In this document: one piece after another, positions 1 to 6,344 of the stretch
Position numbering within the stretch: position 1 is the first letter of the stretch
Layout: every line of letters starts with the position of its first letter
Source: Veillonella sp.
GTDB lineage: Bacteria; Bacillota; Negativicutes; Veillonellales; Veillonellaceae
Length of the DNA stretch: 7,907 nt
Reading direction: 5' to 3'
NCBI GenBank assembly: GCA_022737715.1
Contig: JAIITD010000075.1
Coordinates: 1-7,907 of the forward strand
Notes under the pieces: generated by a model
The model's database searches: none
What the model was told of the DNA's origin: nothing
What the model saw: the letters and a program-made list of their open reading frames with translations, nothing else
Translations under genes and position numbers: made by a program

Positions 1-474
1 AAACCAGGTAAAGGTGCTGCATTCGTGCGTACAAAAATGAAAAACTTGCAAACTGGCTCCGTAGTAGAACGTACATTCAACGCTGGTGAAAAAGTGCCTA
101 AAGCACATGTTGACCGTCGTCGTATGCAATACTTATATGAAGCTGATGGCGCATACACATTCATGGACAACGAAACTTATGATCAAGTGGAATTGAATGT
201 TGAACAACTAGGTGATGCTAAAAACTTCCTTCTTGAAAACATGGAAGTATCCATCATGTTCTTCCAAGGTATTGTAATCGGTATTGACTTGCCAGTAGCT
301 GTAGAACTTCGCGTAGTTGAAACTGATCCTGGTATCCGTGGCGATACTGCAACAGGTGGTAATAAACCAGCTGTATTGGAAACAGGCTACACTGTAAAAG
401 TACCTCTATTTATCGAAGTAGATGATGTACTTCGTATTGATACTCGTACCGGTCAATACATCGAACGTGCCTAA
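1..474 (+). CDS. efp: Elongation factor P (5' end cut by window)
   Basis: EF-P binds the ribosome between the P and E sites and relieves stalling at consecutive prolines. The reading frame is open from base 1, so the gene begins upstream. The 157 visible residues against a usual length near 185 mean about 28 N-terminal residues are missing. The first visible residues, KPGKGAAFVR, are the tip loop of domain I. The lysine at visible residue 4 (codon 10-12) is the one that is post-translationally modified in many bacteria. Domains II and III follow, and the C-terminal EF-P signature (KPAVLETGYTVKVPLFIEVDD) ends near the stop. The GTG at 25 lies inside the conserved loop and is not a real start. 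No modification enzyme gene is visible here, so the type of lysine modification cannot be read from this window. A non-coding gap of about 130 bases separates it from the next gene, so it probably has its own transcript. Confidence 0.96.
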   Translation, partial: KPGKGAAFVRTKMKNLQTGSVVERTFNAGEKVPKAHVDRRRMQYLYEADGAYTFMDNETYDQVELNVEQLGDAKNFLLENMEVSIMFFQGIVIGIDLPVAVELRVVETDPGIRGDTATGGNKPAVLETGYTVKVPLFIEVDDVLRIDTRTGQYIERA

Positions 475-484
475 AACTATTTCA

Positions 485-512
485 TTGATATAGTGGGCCA
501 GATCTTTTAAAT
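485..512 (+). promoter_or_regulatory. Weak sigma-A-type promoter candidate for the asp23 operon
   Basis: TTGATA at 485-490 (five of six matches to TTGACA) is followed after 16 bases by TTAAAT at 507-512 (four of six to TATAAT). If used, transcription would start near 519 and run through the terminator-like hairpin before reaching the first Asp23 gene. The site overlaps the hairpin at 487-534, and AT-rich DNA gives such matches by chance, so this is only a candidate. Confidence 0.25.
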
Positions 513-540
513 GTAATATAGTCCCCCATATATCTTTGTT
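487..540 (+). terminator. Possible efp terminator: bulged hairpin and short T run
   Basis: GATATAgTGGG (487-497) pairs with CCCATATATC (525-534) as ten base pairs with a single bulged G. TTTGTT follows. The loop is long (27 nt) and the T tract is short and interrupted, so it would be a weak terminator. It starts 13 bases after the efp stop, which is a sensible place. It could instead be an RNA-processing or purely fortuitous structure. Confidence 0.35.
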
Positions 541-545
541 AAGCT

Positions 546-592
546 GAGCACTTGTCGTCTATGTCATTATATAGGGACAGGTGCTCTTTTTT
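546..592 (+). terminator. Intrinsic terminator or leader attenuator upstream of asp23 operon
   Basis: GAGCACTTGTC (546-556) pairs with GACAGGTGCTC (576-586) as an 11-bp stem with one G-U pair. Six T residues follow at 587-592. The 19-nt loop can pair a little further (CTAT with ATAG). This is the best terminator signal in the window. It may end the efp transcript. However, the T run abuts the ribosome binding site of the first Asp23 gene, so any transcript starting upstream must read through it. That makes an attenuator role possible. Confidence 0.75.
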
Positions 593-595
593 GAA

Positions 596-600
596 AGAGG
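596..600 (+). promoter_or_regulatory. Ribosome binding site that fixes the first asp23 start
   Basis: AGAGG (within GAAAGAGG, 593-600) lies five bases before the ATG at 606. It supports that ATG over the in-frame TTG at 552, which sits inside the terminator stem and has no such site. Confidence 0.75.
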
Positions 601-605
601 CCTAT

Positions 606-995
606 ATGACTAAGAAAAATACTGAGTTAGAAACTGGTAAAATTAAAATTGCTGACAATGTATATGCTACTATTGTTAGTATGACCGCACTAGATACTAA
701 AGGAATTCATCATATGAGTTCTACCTTCAATGATGGTGTTAATACATTTTTTGGTCGTAAAAATGCTCATGAAGGTGTTAAGATTTCCTTTAACGATGAC
801 GGAGCAATTTCAGTTACATTATATGTGAGCATCTCCTATGGATATCGCATCCCTGATATTGCACTACGCTTACAAGAGCGGATTAAAACTGCACTCGTCA
901 ATTACACAGAAATAGAAGTCGAAACAATTGACATCGTAGTCCAAGATATTATTTTTGATGATTTTACACCTGAACCAATTCAGAGTAATGAATAA
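606..995 (+). CDS. Asp23/Gls24 family envelope stress response protein, copy 1
   Basis: This 129-residue protein is a member of the Asp23/Gls24 (DUF322) family, small cytoplasmic proteins linked to cell-envelope stress. The B. subtilis YqhY member is tied to acetyl-CoA carboxylase and lipid homeostasis. The family pattern is visible in order: GKIKIADNVYATIVSMTAL (residues 11-29), a GIHHM segment (33-37), EGVKISFNDDGAISVTLYVSISYGY (56-80), IPDIALRLQERI (82-93) and a final beta strand VETIDIVVQDIIF (105-117). There is no signal peptide or membrane segment. The ATG at 606 is chosen because the in-frame upstream TTG would add 18 residues encoded by the terminator hairpin and lacks a ribosome binding site. 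The gene is followed after 11 bases by a paralog and then nusB, matching the yqhY-nusB order of B. subtilis. AccB and AccC, its neighbours there, are absent here. The exact role in this organism is unknown. Confidence 0.88.
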   Translation: MTKKNTELETGKIKIADNVYATIVSMTALDTKGIHHMSSTFNDGVNTFFGRKNAHEGVKISFNDDGAISVTLYVSISYGYRIPDIALRLQERIKTALVNYTEIEVETIDIVVQDIIFDDFTPEPIQSNE

Positions 996-1006
996 TAGGA
1001 GGGCAT

Positions 1007-1378
1007 ATGAGTCAAGACGATAAATTAAACTATGGATTAGATACAGCAACAGTAGATATCGCCGATTCCGTCATCATTGATGTTGCTATTAAGCCCTTAA
1101 GCACAATTCCTGGTATTCACTCCTTAAGTCCACGCTTATATGATGAAATTGTAGATGGTATAACAAACGCTTTTGGACAAAAAAATTTACCAGGCATTAA
1201 TGTAAAGCATAGAAAAGGCTTTATAGAGATTAATGTTTATGTACGTTGTCTATACGGATACAATGTAATAGATATTGCAAAACAATTGCAGTCTGAAATT
1301 AAACAAACACTAAAAAATACGCTTGACCTTGATCACGTAAAGGTTGATGTACATATTGAAGGAATTATCAAAGAATAA
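1007..1378 (+). CDS. Asp23/Gls24 family protein, divergent copy 2
   Basis: This 123-residue protein is a second, more divergent Asp23/Gls24 family member directly after the first. It aligns along its whole length: VDIADSVIIDVAIKPL (residues 16-31), IPGIHSLSP (34-42), PGINVKHRKGFIEINVYVRCLYGYNVIDIAKQLQSEI (62-98) and the final strand VKVDVHIEGI (111-120). The usual GKI start of the domain is not conserved, and a proline (30) falls where the first helix normally carries an alanine-rich stretch. No membrane segment is seen. A strong AGGAGG (997-1002) stands four bases before the ATG. Tandem duplication followed by divergence is the simplest origin. The two products could form a hetero-oligomer, but that is inference. 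Confidence 0.82.
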   Translation: MSQDDKLNYGLDTATVDIADSVIIDVAIKPLSTIPGIHSLSPRLYDEIVDGITNAFGQKNLPGINVKHRKGFIEINVYVRCLYGYNVIDIAKQLQSEIKQTLKNTLDLDHVKVDVHIEGIIKE

Positions 1379-1387
1379 GGAGACAAT

Positions 1388-1792
1388 ATGTCTAAAAAGA
1401 GAAATAGACGTGAAGCACGTCAATATGCATTCCAAGTTCTATACGCAAATGAATTTCACACTTCTAAGGATGATGTGATCTTCCCAGATGGTGAAATTTC
1501 ATTATCTATGGATATTGCCTATGCAAATCAAATAATCGATGGTGTATTATCTCATCTTGAAGAAATCGACACAATACTTGAACCATATTGTACAAAACGA
1601 AAATTTGAACTTATGGATAAAGTAGATCGCGCTATTTTACGCCTAGCTATTTGGGAGCTTAACTACAATAGTGAAGATGTATCTCCATCTATTGTTATCA
1701 ATGAGGCTGTGCAATTAGCAAAATCCTTTGGATCTGATGCATCCTATAAATTAATCAATGCGATTCTAGATGCTTATAATAAGAGTAAATAA
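1388..1792 (+). CDS. nusB: Transcription antitermination factor NusB
   Basis: NusB pairs with NusE (ribosomal protein S10) on boxA RNA and supports antitermination of rRNA transcription. The 134-residue all-helical protein has the normal family length. The N-terminal arginine-rich RNA-binding helix reads KKRNRREARQYAFQVLY (residues 3-19). The core motifs VDRAILRLAIWEL (79-91) and IVINEAVQLAKSFG (102-115), followed by the closing LINAILDAY helix, are all present. AAGGAG at 1377-1382 overlaps the stop codon of the previous gene and lies five bases from the ATG. The stop codon overlaps the next start by one base (TAATG), so the two are probably translationally coupled. Its place after asp23 and before xseA is the conserved Firmicutes arrangement, here without folD. 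Confidence 0.97.
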   Translation: MSKKRNRREARQYAFQVLYANEFHTSKDDVIFPDGEISLSMDIAYANQIIDGVLSHLEEIDTILEPYCTKRKFELMDKVDRAILRLAIWELNYNSEDVSPSIVINEAVQLAKSFGSDASYKLINAILDAYNKSK

Positions 1793-2730
1793 TGAAACAA
1801 TACTACCTTGGGATTGACACGAGCTGTTATACGACGAGCTGTGCCATTATTGATGATGAACTAAATATAGTAGGGGAATCTCGAAAAATTTTGGATGTAA
1901 AACCCGGAATGAAAGGGCTTCAACAATCTAATATGGTGTTTCAACATACGAAGGTACTGCCTCGTCTTATAGAAGAATTACCCCAAGTTCCATTATCGGG
2001 TATTGGTGTAAGTGCCTTTCCTAGACGCTCTGATGATTCCTATATGCCTGCCTTTCTTGTCGGTCATGGTTTTGCTAGAGCACTAAGTCATATGATGCAA
2101 GTACCAATGTATGAATTTGCGCATCAAGAAAATCATATTTTAGCAGCACTAAGGGAAATTGGACAGGTCCCTACGCAACCATTCTATAGCTTACATCTTT
2201 CAGGTGGTACTACAGAACTTGTTTTAACAGAATATAAAGGTAAAGGGGTTTTTGAAAGCTCTATTATCGGTGGTTCAAAGGATTTACAAGGTGGACAATT
2301 TGTCGACCGTGTAGGGGTTGCATTGGGTATTCAATTTCCTTGTGGCATAGAATTAGAACTGCTTGCTGCACAAACAGATACGTATGATCCGTTACCTTCC
2401 TCTGTCAAAGAAGGATGGATTAGTTTTGCTGGTCCTTGTAGTGCTGCACTACGCAATATTGAAAAAGGTGCATCACCGGCATCTATGAGTAAGGCACTAT
2501 TTAGTTGCATCGGAAATTCTCTAGAAAAATTATTAACCTATCATCTCAAACATACACCAGTATCAACATTAATTGCTGTTGGTGGTGTAATGAGTAATTC
2601 TATACTACGCAATCGTCTTAATGGTTTCTGTCATAAGAATAACGTAACGATTCATTTTGCAAATCCTAAATTCTCTGTCGACAATGCTACAGGCAATGCT
2701 TATGGGGCATTCTTAGCAACACAAAAGTAG
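1792..2730 (+). CDS. TsaD-like (COG0533/peptidase M22-like) paralog
   Basis: This 312-residue protein belongs to the ASKHA-fold family of TsaD (formerly Gcp, O-sialoglycoprotein endopeptidase). TsaD itself makes the t6A modification on tRNAs reading ANN codons. Visible motifs are the phosphate loop LGIDTSCYTTSCAII (residues 6-20), the metal pair H111 and H115 in HQENH, the nucleotide-binding SGGTTEL (137-143), QFVDRVG (169-175), AVGGVMSN (262-269) and SVDNATG (295-301), whose D297 matches the third metal ligand. It differs from canonical TsaD. The GGVVPELASRDH segment is replaced by KGLQQSNMVFQH (41-52), the SGLKT loop reads AGPCS (213-217), and it is shorter than the usual 335-345 residues. 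It resembles the clostridial TsaD-like proteins encoded between nusB and xseA, so the housekeeping tsaD is probably elsewhere. Its reaction is unknown. A direct repeat ACGAGCTGT (1819-1827, 1834-1842) encodes the two TSC triplets of the phosphate loop. Confidence 0.85.
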   Translation: MKQYYLGIDTSCYTTSCAIIDDELNIVGESRKILDVKPGMKGLQQSNMVFQHTKVLPRLIEELPQVPLSGIGVSAFPRRSDDSYMPAFLVGHGFARALSHMMQVPMYEFAHQENHILAALREIGQVPTQPFYSLHLSGGTTELVLTEYKGKGVFESSIIGGSKDLQGGQFVDRVGVALGIQFPCGIELELLAAQTDTYDPLPSSVKEGWISFAGPCSAALRNIEKGASPASMSKALFSCIGNSLEKLLTYHLKHTPVSTLIAVGGVMSNSILRNRLNGFCHKNNVTIHFANPKFSVDNATGNAYGAFLATQK

Positions 2731-2737
2731 GTATATC

Positions 2738-3961
2738 GTGAATGTATTGAGTATCACCCAATTAAATAACTTAATAAAGCGAACAATAGATAGGGAGTAT
2801 CTCCTAAAAAATGTCTATGTTTGTGGTACGATAACAAATGCTAAGCGTCATAGTAGTGGTCATGTGTACTTTTCCTTAAAGGATGAGGAGTCATCTATAG
2901 ATGTAACAATGTGGTCTAGCACGGTTCAAAGTAAAGGACTCACTAATGCATTCCAAAATGGATTATTAGTAACAATCAAGGCATCCGTTAATTTCTATAA
3001 CAAAATGGGCCGTTTAAATCTTATCGCATCAGATATGCAGGTTGGCTCTAAAAGCCCATTACAGCTTGAATTTGATGCTCTGCAAAGAGAACTATCTGCA
3101 TTGGGCTATTTTGATGATGCTCATAAACAACCAATACCAGTTTTATCAAGTTGTATTGGTATTGTCACATCCTCTACAGGTGCTGTTTTACACGATATAT
3201 TACATATTAGTGAACATAGAAATCCGCTTATGCAATTTAAACTATTTTCCGTACCAGTTCAGGGAACAACGGCTGGTACAATCATAGCAAAAGGAATTGA
3301 AGCGGCTGATAAAGATCCCGATGTAGATGTTATCATCGTCGGTCGTGGCGGCGGTTCAATGGAAGATTTATGGTGCTTTAACGATAGAGTTGTTATTGAA
3401 GCTATTTACAATGCATCTACGCCTATTATTTCTGCAGTTGGCCATGAAACAGACTATACATTAGCTGATTATGCTGCTGATATGCGCGGTGCTACACCTA
3501 GTCACGCTGCTGAAATCGCAGTGCTTCCGTTGACTACACTGCAACAGAATTTACAACAAAAACTTGATTATTTGCAGTATGTGATGGATCAAACATTACA
3601 GCAAAAACGTATTGAATTAAGTACAATTTTCAATCGTCGCCTTGGATTCCCTGCATTACAATTACTACATAAGCAAAATTCTCTCTTACAATCCTATAAG
3701 GAGAAATTACAATCCCTAGCGTCACAACGATGTCAACAAGAAAAACATAAACTTTCACTATTAACACAAGAATTATCACTACAAAATCCAATCCATTTAA
3801 TGGTGAAAGGCTATTCTAAAATAGAAAAAGAGGGCCATACCATAAGTTCAATTCAAAATATAGCCAAAGGAGATGTATTTAACATTACATTGCGTGATGG
3901 TTCTATAAAAGCAGTTGTAGAGGAGGTAGTACCGAATGGCAGCATCACTGAAAAGTTATGA
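2738..3961 (+). CDS. xseA: Exodeoxyribonuclease VII large subunit
   Basis: XseA is the catalytic subunit of exonuclease VII, which with several XseB subunits degrades single-stranded DNA to short oligonucleotides. The protein starts with an OB-fold DNA-binding domain (about residues 1-100, with GHVYFSLKDE at 41-50). The catalytic domain follows, with VGRGGGSMEDLW (201-212) and GHETDYTLADYAADMRGATPSHAAE (235-259). A helical coiled-coil region covers about 262-350, and the C-terminal cap includes VKGYSKI (356-362). At 407 residues it is shorter than the roughly 450 of E. coli or B. subtilis, and the shortening seems to lie in the coiled coil. A GTG start at 2738 is preferred because it begins the OB fold directly and lies seven bases after the previous stop, with a modest GTAGGT nearby. 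The 3' end overlaps xseB by 26 bases. Confidence 0.96.
   Translation: MNVLSITQLNNLIKRTIDREYLLKNVYVCGTITNAKRHSSGHVYFSLKDEESSIDVTMWSSTVQSKGLTNAFQNGLLVTIKASVNFYNKMGRLNLIASDMQVGSKSPLQLEFDALQRELSALGYFDDAHKQPIPVLSSCIGIVTSSTGAVLHDILHISEHRNPLMQFKLFSVPVQGTTAGTIIAKGIEAADKDPDVDVIIVGRGGGSMEDLWCFNDRVVIEAIYNASTPIISAVGHETDYTLADYAADMRGATPSHAAEIAVLPLTTLQQNLQQKLDYLQYVMDQTLQQKRIELSTIFNRRLGFPALQLLHKQNSLLQSYKEKLQSLASQRCQQEKHKLSLLTQELSLQNPIHLMVKGYSKIEKEGHTISSIQNIAKGDVFNITLRDGSIKAVVEEVVPNGSITEKL
3921..3926 (+). promoter_or_regulatory. Ribosome binding site of xseB inside xseA
   Basis: AGGAGG lies within the last codons of xseA, nine bases before the xseB ATG at 3936. It supports that start despite the 26-base overlap of the two genes. 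Confidence 0.8.
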
Positions 3962-4142
3962 AAAAAAATATAAAGCTCTTGAAGATATCGTTCGCCAACT
4001 TGACGATGGTGAGTTATCTATGTCAGAGCTGTTAAATCAATATAAAAAAGGCTTAACCTTAGTGAAAGAATGTGCAGATATGTTGGATTCTGTGGAAGGT
4101 GAAATCCAACAGATTATCGAAGAGGTACGCATCGGAGAGTAA
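3936..4142 (+). CDS. xseB: Exodeoxyribonuclease VII small subunit
   Basis: XseB is the small regulatory subunit that binds the coiled coil of XseA and is needed for exonuclease VII activity. The 68-residue protein is mostly helical and shows the family core LEDIVRQLDDGELSMSELLNQYKKGLTLVKEC (residues 15-46) followed by a second helix. Length is normal for the family (about 65-80). It overlaps the end of xseA in another frame and has a perfect AGGAGG nine bases upstream, consistent with coupled expression of the two subunits. ispA starts six bases after the stop. Confidence 0.95.
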   Translation: MAASLKSYEKKYKALEDIVRQLDDGELSMSELLNQYKKGLTLVKECADMLDSVEGEIQQIIEEVRIGE

Positions 4143-4148
4143 TGAGCT

Positions 4149-5027
4149 ATGTTAAAGACATATTTAGAAACTAGCAAACAATTGATTGAACAATGGTTAA
4201 ATAACGTATTACATTCCCCTATACCAGAATATAAACGTTTATATGAAGCTATGAACTATAGTTTATTACAAGGGGGGAAGCGAATTCGTCCTATCTTAAC
4301 CAAAGCCGTTTTAGATGCAATGAAGGTAGATGCATCATTATATAAAGAGTTCTTATGTGCATTGGAATGTATTCATACATACTCACTAATTCATGATGAT
4401 TTACCAGCCATGGATAATGATGATTATCGCCGAGGCAATTTAACCAACCATAAGGTATATGGAGATGGTATGGCAATTTTAGCAGGTGATGGTTTATTGA
4501 CCTATGCATTTCAACTTTGTAGTGAAAATACAACCGCATCAGCTGAGCAAAAAATCAAGGCTATCCAATGTTTAGCGACCGCAGCTGGTCCTGAAGGAAT
4601 GGTAGGTGGACAAGCTTTCGATTTACTATCTGAAGGAAAACATATCCCACTAGAAGAATTAAAAGTTTTGCATAGTGGAAAAACAGGCGCTTTATTTAAT
4701 GCAGCTATTGAATTAGGGCTTATCCTATCTAATGCTGACCAAGCAAAATATGCAGCCTATATGACATATGCTAATTGTCTCGGTTTGCTATTCCAGATTA
4801 CAGATGATATTCTTGATGTAACGGGAACCATAGAAGAGTTAGGTAAAACACCTGGTAGTGATATACGACAAGATAAATCTACTTATGTTTCATTATTGGG
4901 TCTAGATGAGGCACGTAATGAAGCGCATGTAGTAGCACAAAAAGCACATGCTGCTTTAGCAACAATAGAAGATGATACTCACATACTAAGTGCTATTATT
5001 GATTATTTAATGGATCGTACACATTAA
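4149..5027 (+). CDS. ispA: Polyprenyl synthetase, farnesyl-diphosphate synthase type
   Basis: This enzyme condenses isopentenyl diphosphate with allylic diphosphates, giving farnesyl (possibly geranylgeranyl) diphosphate for quinone and undecaprenyl-phosphate synthesis. The 292-residue protein carries GGKRIRP (residues 42-48), the first aspartate-rich motif DDLPAMD (83-89), GQ (154-155), KTG (178-180) and the second aspartate-rich motif DDILD (219-223). The two-residue insertion in the first motif and the aromatic Tyr78 five residues before it are the marks of bacterial type II farnesyl-diphosphate synthases. This supports a C15 product, though chain length was not tested. GGAGAG (4134-4139) overlaps the end of xseB, nine bases before the ATG. 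In B. subtilis dxs follows; here a DUF212 gene does. Confidence 0.95.
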   Translation: MLKTYLETSKQLIEQWLNNVLHSPIPEYKRLYEAMNYSLLQGGKRIRPILTKAVLDAMKVDASLYKEFLCALECIHTYSLIHDDLPAMDNDDYRRGNLTNHKVYGDGMAILAGDGLLTYAFQLCSENTTASAEQKIKAIQCLATAAGPEGMVGGQAFDLLSEGKHIPLEELKVLHSGKTGALFNAAIELGLILSNADQAKYAAYMTYANCLGLLFQITDDILDVTGTIEELGKTPGSDIRQDKSTYVSLLGLDEARNEAHVVAQKAHAALATIEDDTHILSAIIDYLMDRTH

Positions 5028-5047
5028 ACATTAAAGGATGAAGTTAT

Positions 5048-5533
5048 ATGTACCATATTTTAGAGGAAATTTGTCATAATTATATAGCGCAAGCGGCATT
5101 TTGGGGCTGGTTTTCAGCACAAGCCATTAAATTCTTATGGCAACTTGTCCGTTATCGTACATTACGCTTTGAACGTTTAGTAGGTTCAGGAGGATTTCCT
5201 AGCTCACACACATCCTTTGTTATTTCCACTACTGCCGCACTGTACTTTAAAAATAATGGTATTACTGATATATTTGTGGTAGCATTAGTATTTTCCATTG
5301 TAGTCATGTATGATGCGTCTGGTGTACGTCGTCAAGCAGGTCGCCAAGCACAAATATTAAACCAGATTGTGGAGTATTTTAGTAAACGAAATATTCCTGT
5401 TATTTTAAAAGACAGAGAAATTGCATTAAAAGAATTACTAGGTCATACGCCAGTTGAAGTATTCGGTGGTTTAGTATTAGGTATTCTAATAGCTTATATT
5501 CAATATTTCTATGTATATAATGGTGTCATATGA
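5048..5533 (+). CDS. Divergent PAP2 family membrane protein (DUF212, YuiD-like)
   Basis: This 161-residue membrane protein belongs to the DUF212/YuiD family, which resembles PAP2 acid phosphatases. Motifs are GGFPSSHT (residues 48-55, like the PAP2 PSSH motif), DASGVRRQAGRQA (89-101) and LLGHTPVEVFGGLVLG (130-145, with the histidine of a third PAP2-like motif). Hydrophobic segments lie near 16-32, 53-66, 75-88 and 138-155, so it is expected in the cytoplasmic membrane. AAAGGA at 5033-5038 is nine bases before the ATG. The stop overlaps the tlyA start in an ATGA junction. The position right after ispA suggests action on a polyprenyl phosphate or diphosphate, but this is inferred from context and the substrate is unknown. 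Confidence 0.9.
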   Translation: MYHILEEICHNYIAQAAFWGWFSAQAIKFLWQLVRYRTLRFERLVGSGGFPSSHTSFVISTTAALYFKNNGITDIFVVALVFSIVVMYDASGVRRQAGRQAQILNQIVEYFSKRNIPVILKDREIALKELLGHTPVEVFGGLVLGILIAYIQYFYVYNGVI

Positions 5534-6333
5534 GTAATAAAGAACGTTTAGATATTCTCCTTGTTAACCGGGGCTTATTTGAAAGTCGCGAAAAAGCAAA
5601 AGCCGCTATTATGGCTGGTCAAATCTTTATTGATACAACACGAATCGATAAGGCTGGTACTAAAATCCCTGTAGATGCAAATATTACAGTGAAAGGTAAT
5701 ACCTTACCATATGTAAGTCGTGGGGGGCTGAAATTAGAAAAAGCTATTCAAATATATCCTATAGATCTAACTGGTGCTATTATGGTTGATATTGGGGCTA
5801 GCACGGGTGGATTTACAGATTGTGCATTACAAAATGGTGCATCCAAGGTGTTTGCCATTGACGTAGGCTATAACCAATTAGCTTGGAAACTACGACAAGA
5901 TGAACGCGTAATCAACATGGAAAAGCAAAATATACGTGCGGTTACTGCAGAACAATTGGGAGAGCTAGTAGATTTTATTTCTATCGATGTTGCTTTTATA
6001 TCGCTCGATAAAGTGTTGCCTGTAGCGACAACACTATTAAAGGATACAGGTTCATTAGTAGCTCTCATCAAGCCTCAGTTTGAAGCCGGAAAAGAAAAGG
6101 TCGGCAAGGGAGGTATTGTTCGAGATAGAACTGTACATGAAGAGGTGCTTTCACGTATATTACAAGTGGCTTACGATTGCAAATTGTATTTACATGGATT
6201 AACCTTCTCACCAATTAAAGGAACAGAAGGCAATATTGAATTTTTAGGATATTTTACTAAATCTGAAGAGGGTGCATTATCTATAACTAATGAATTAATT
6301 ACAGCAGTTGTAGATGAGGCTCACACGCTATAG
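5530..6333 (+). CDS. tlyA: TlyA family rRNA (cytidine-2'-O)-methyltransferase
   Basis: TlyA proteins methylate the 2'-OH of cytidines in rRNA (in Mycobacterium, 16S C1409 and 23S C1920), which makes ribosomes sensitive to capreomycin; many databases still call them hemolysins. The 267 residues hold an N-terminal S4 RNA-binding domain (about 4-64), the linker and first catalytic segment SRGGLKLEKA (63-72), the SAM-binding motif DIGASTGGFTD (87-97), then SIDVAFISL (151-159), LIKPQFE (179-185) and GNIEFLGYF (234-242). Lys68, Asp153, Lys181 and Glu237 form the expected K-D-K-E tetrad of FtsJ-like 2'-O-methyltransferases. The start ATG overlaps the previous stop (ATGA) and lacks a clear ribosome binding site, so translation is probably coupled. 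Full length with an S4 domain suggests the longer TlyA type, but the target bases are not determined. Confidence 0.94.
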   Translation: MSNKERLDILLVNRGLFESREKAKAAIMAGQIFIDTTRIDKAGTKIPVDANITVKGNTLPYVSRGGLKLEKAIQIYPIDLTGAIMVDIGASTGGFTDCALQNGASKVFAIDVGYNQLAWKLRQDERVINMEKQNIRAVTAEQLGELVDFISIDVAFISLDKVLPVATTLLKDTGSLVALIKPQFEAGKEKVGKGGIVRDRTVHEEVLSRILQVAYDCKLYLHGLTFSPIKGTEGNIEFLGYFTKSEEGALSITNELITAVVDEAHTL

Positions 6334-6344
6334 GAGATAGATAT

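Noticed and set aside
552..605. An N-terminal extension of the first Asp23 protein from a TTG at 552
   Set aside because: The codons would lie inside the terminator hairpin, there is no ribosome binding site before 552, and the Asp23 domain begins only after the ATG at 606, which has AGAGG five bases upstream.
475..605. A riboswitch or small RNA in the efp-asp23 gap
   Set aside because: The two hairpins do not resemble any riboswitch class I know, and the gap is too short for a typical aptamer plus expression platform.
3042..3287. Open frame of 81 codons inside xseA, same strand
   Set aside because: It is an out-of-frame shadow of the xseA catalytic domain, with no recognisable domain and no separate signals.
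4291..4539. Antisense open frame of 82 codons across ispA
   Set aside because: It is the reverse complement of conserved ispA motifs, with a composition biased to His, Tyr and Leu typical of a shadow frame.
5868..6071. Antisense open frame of 67 codons across tlyA
   Set aside because: It is a shadow of the conserved TlyA core, and no family resemblance is seen.
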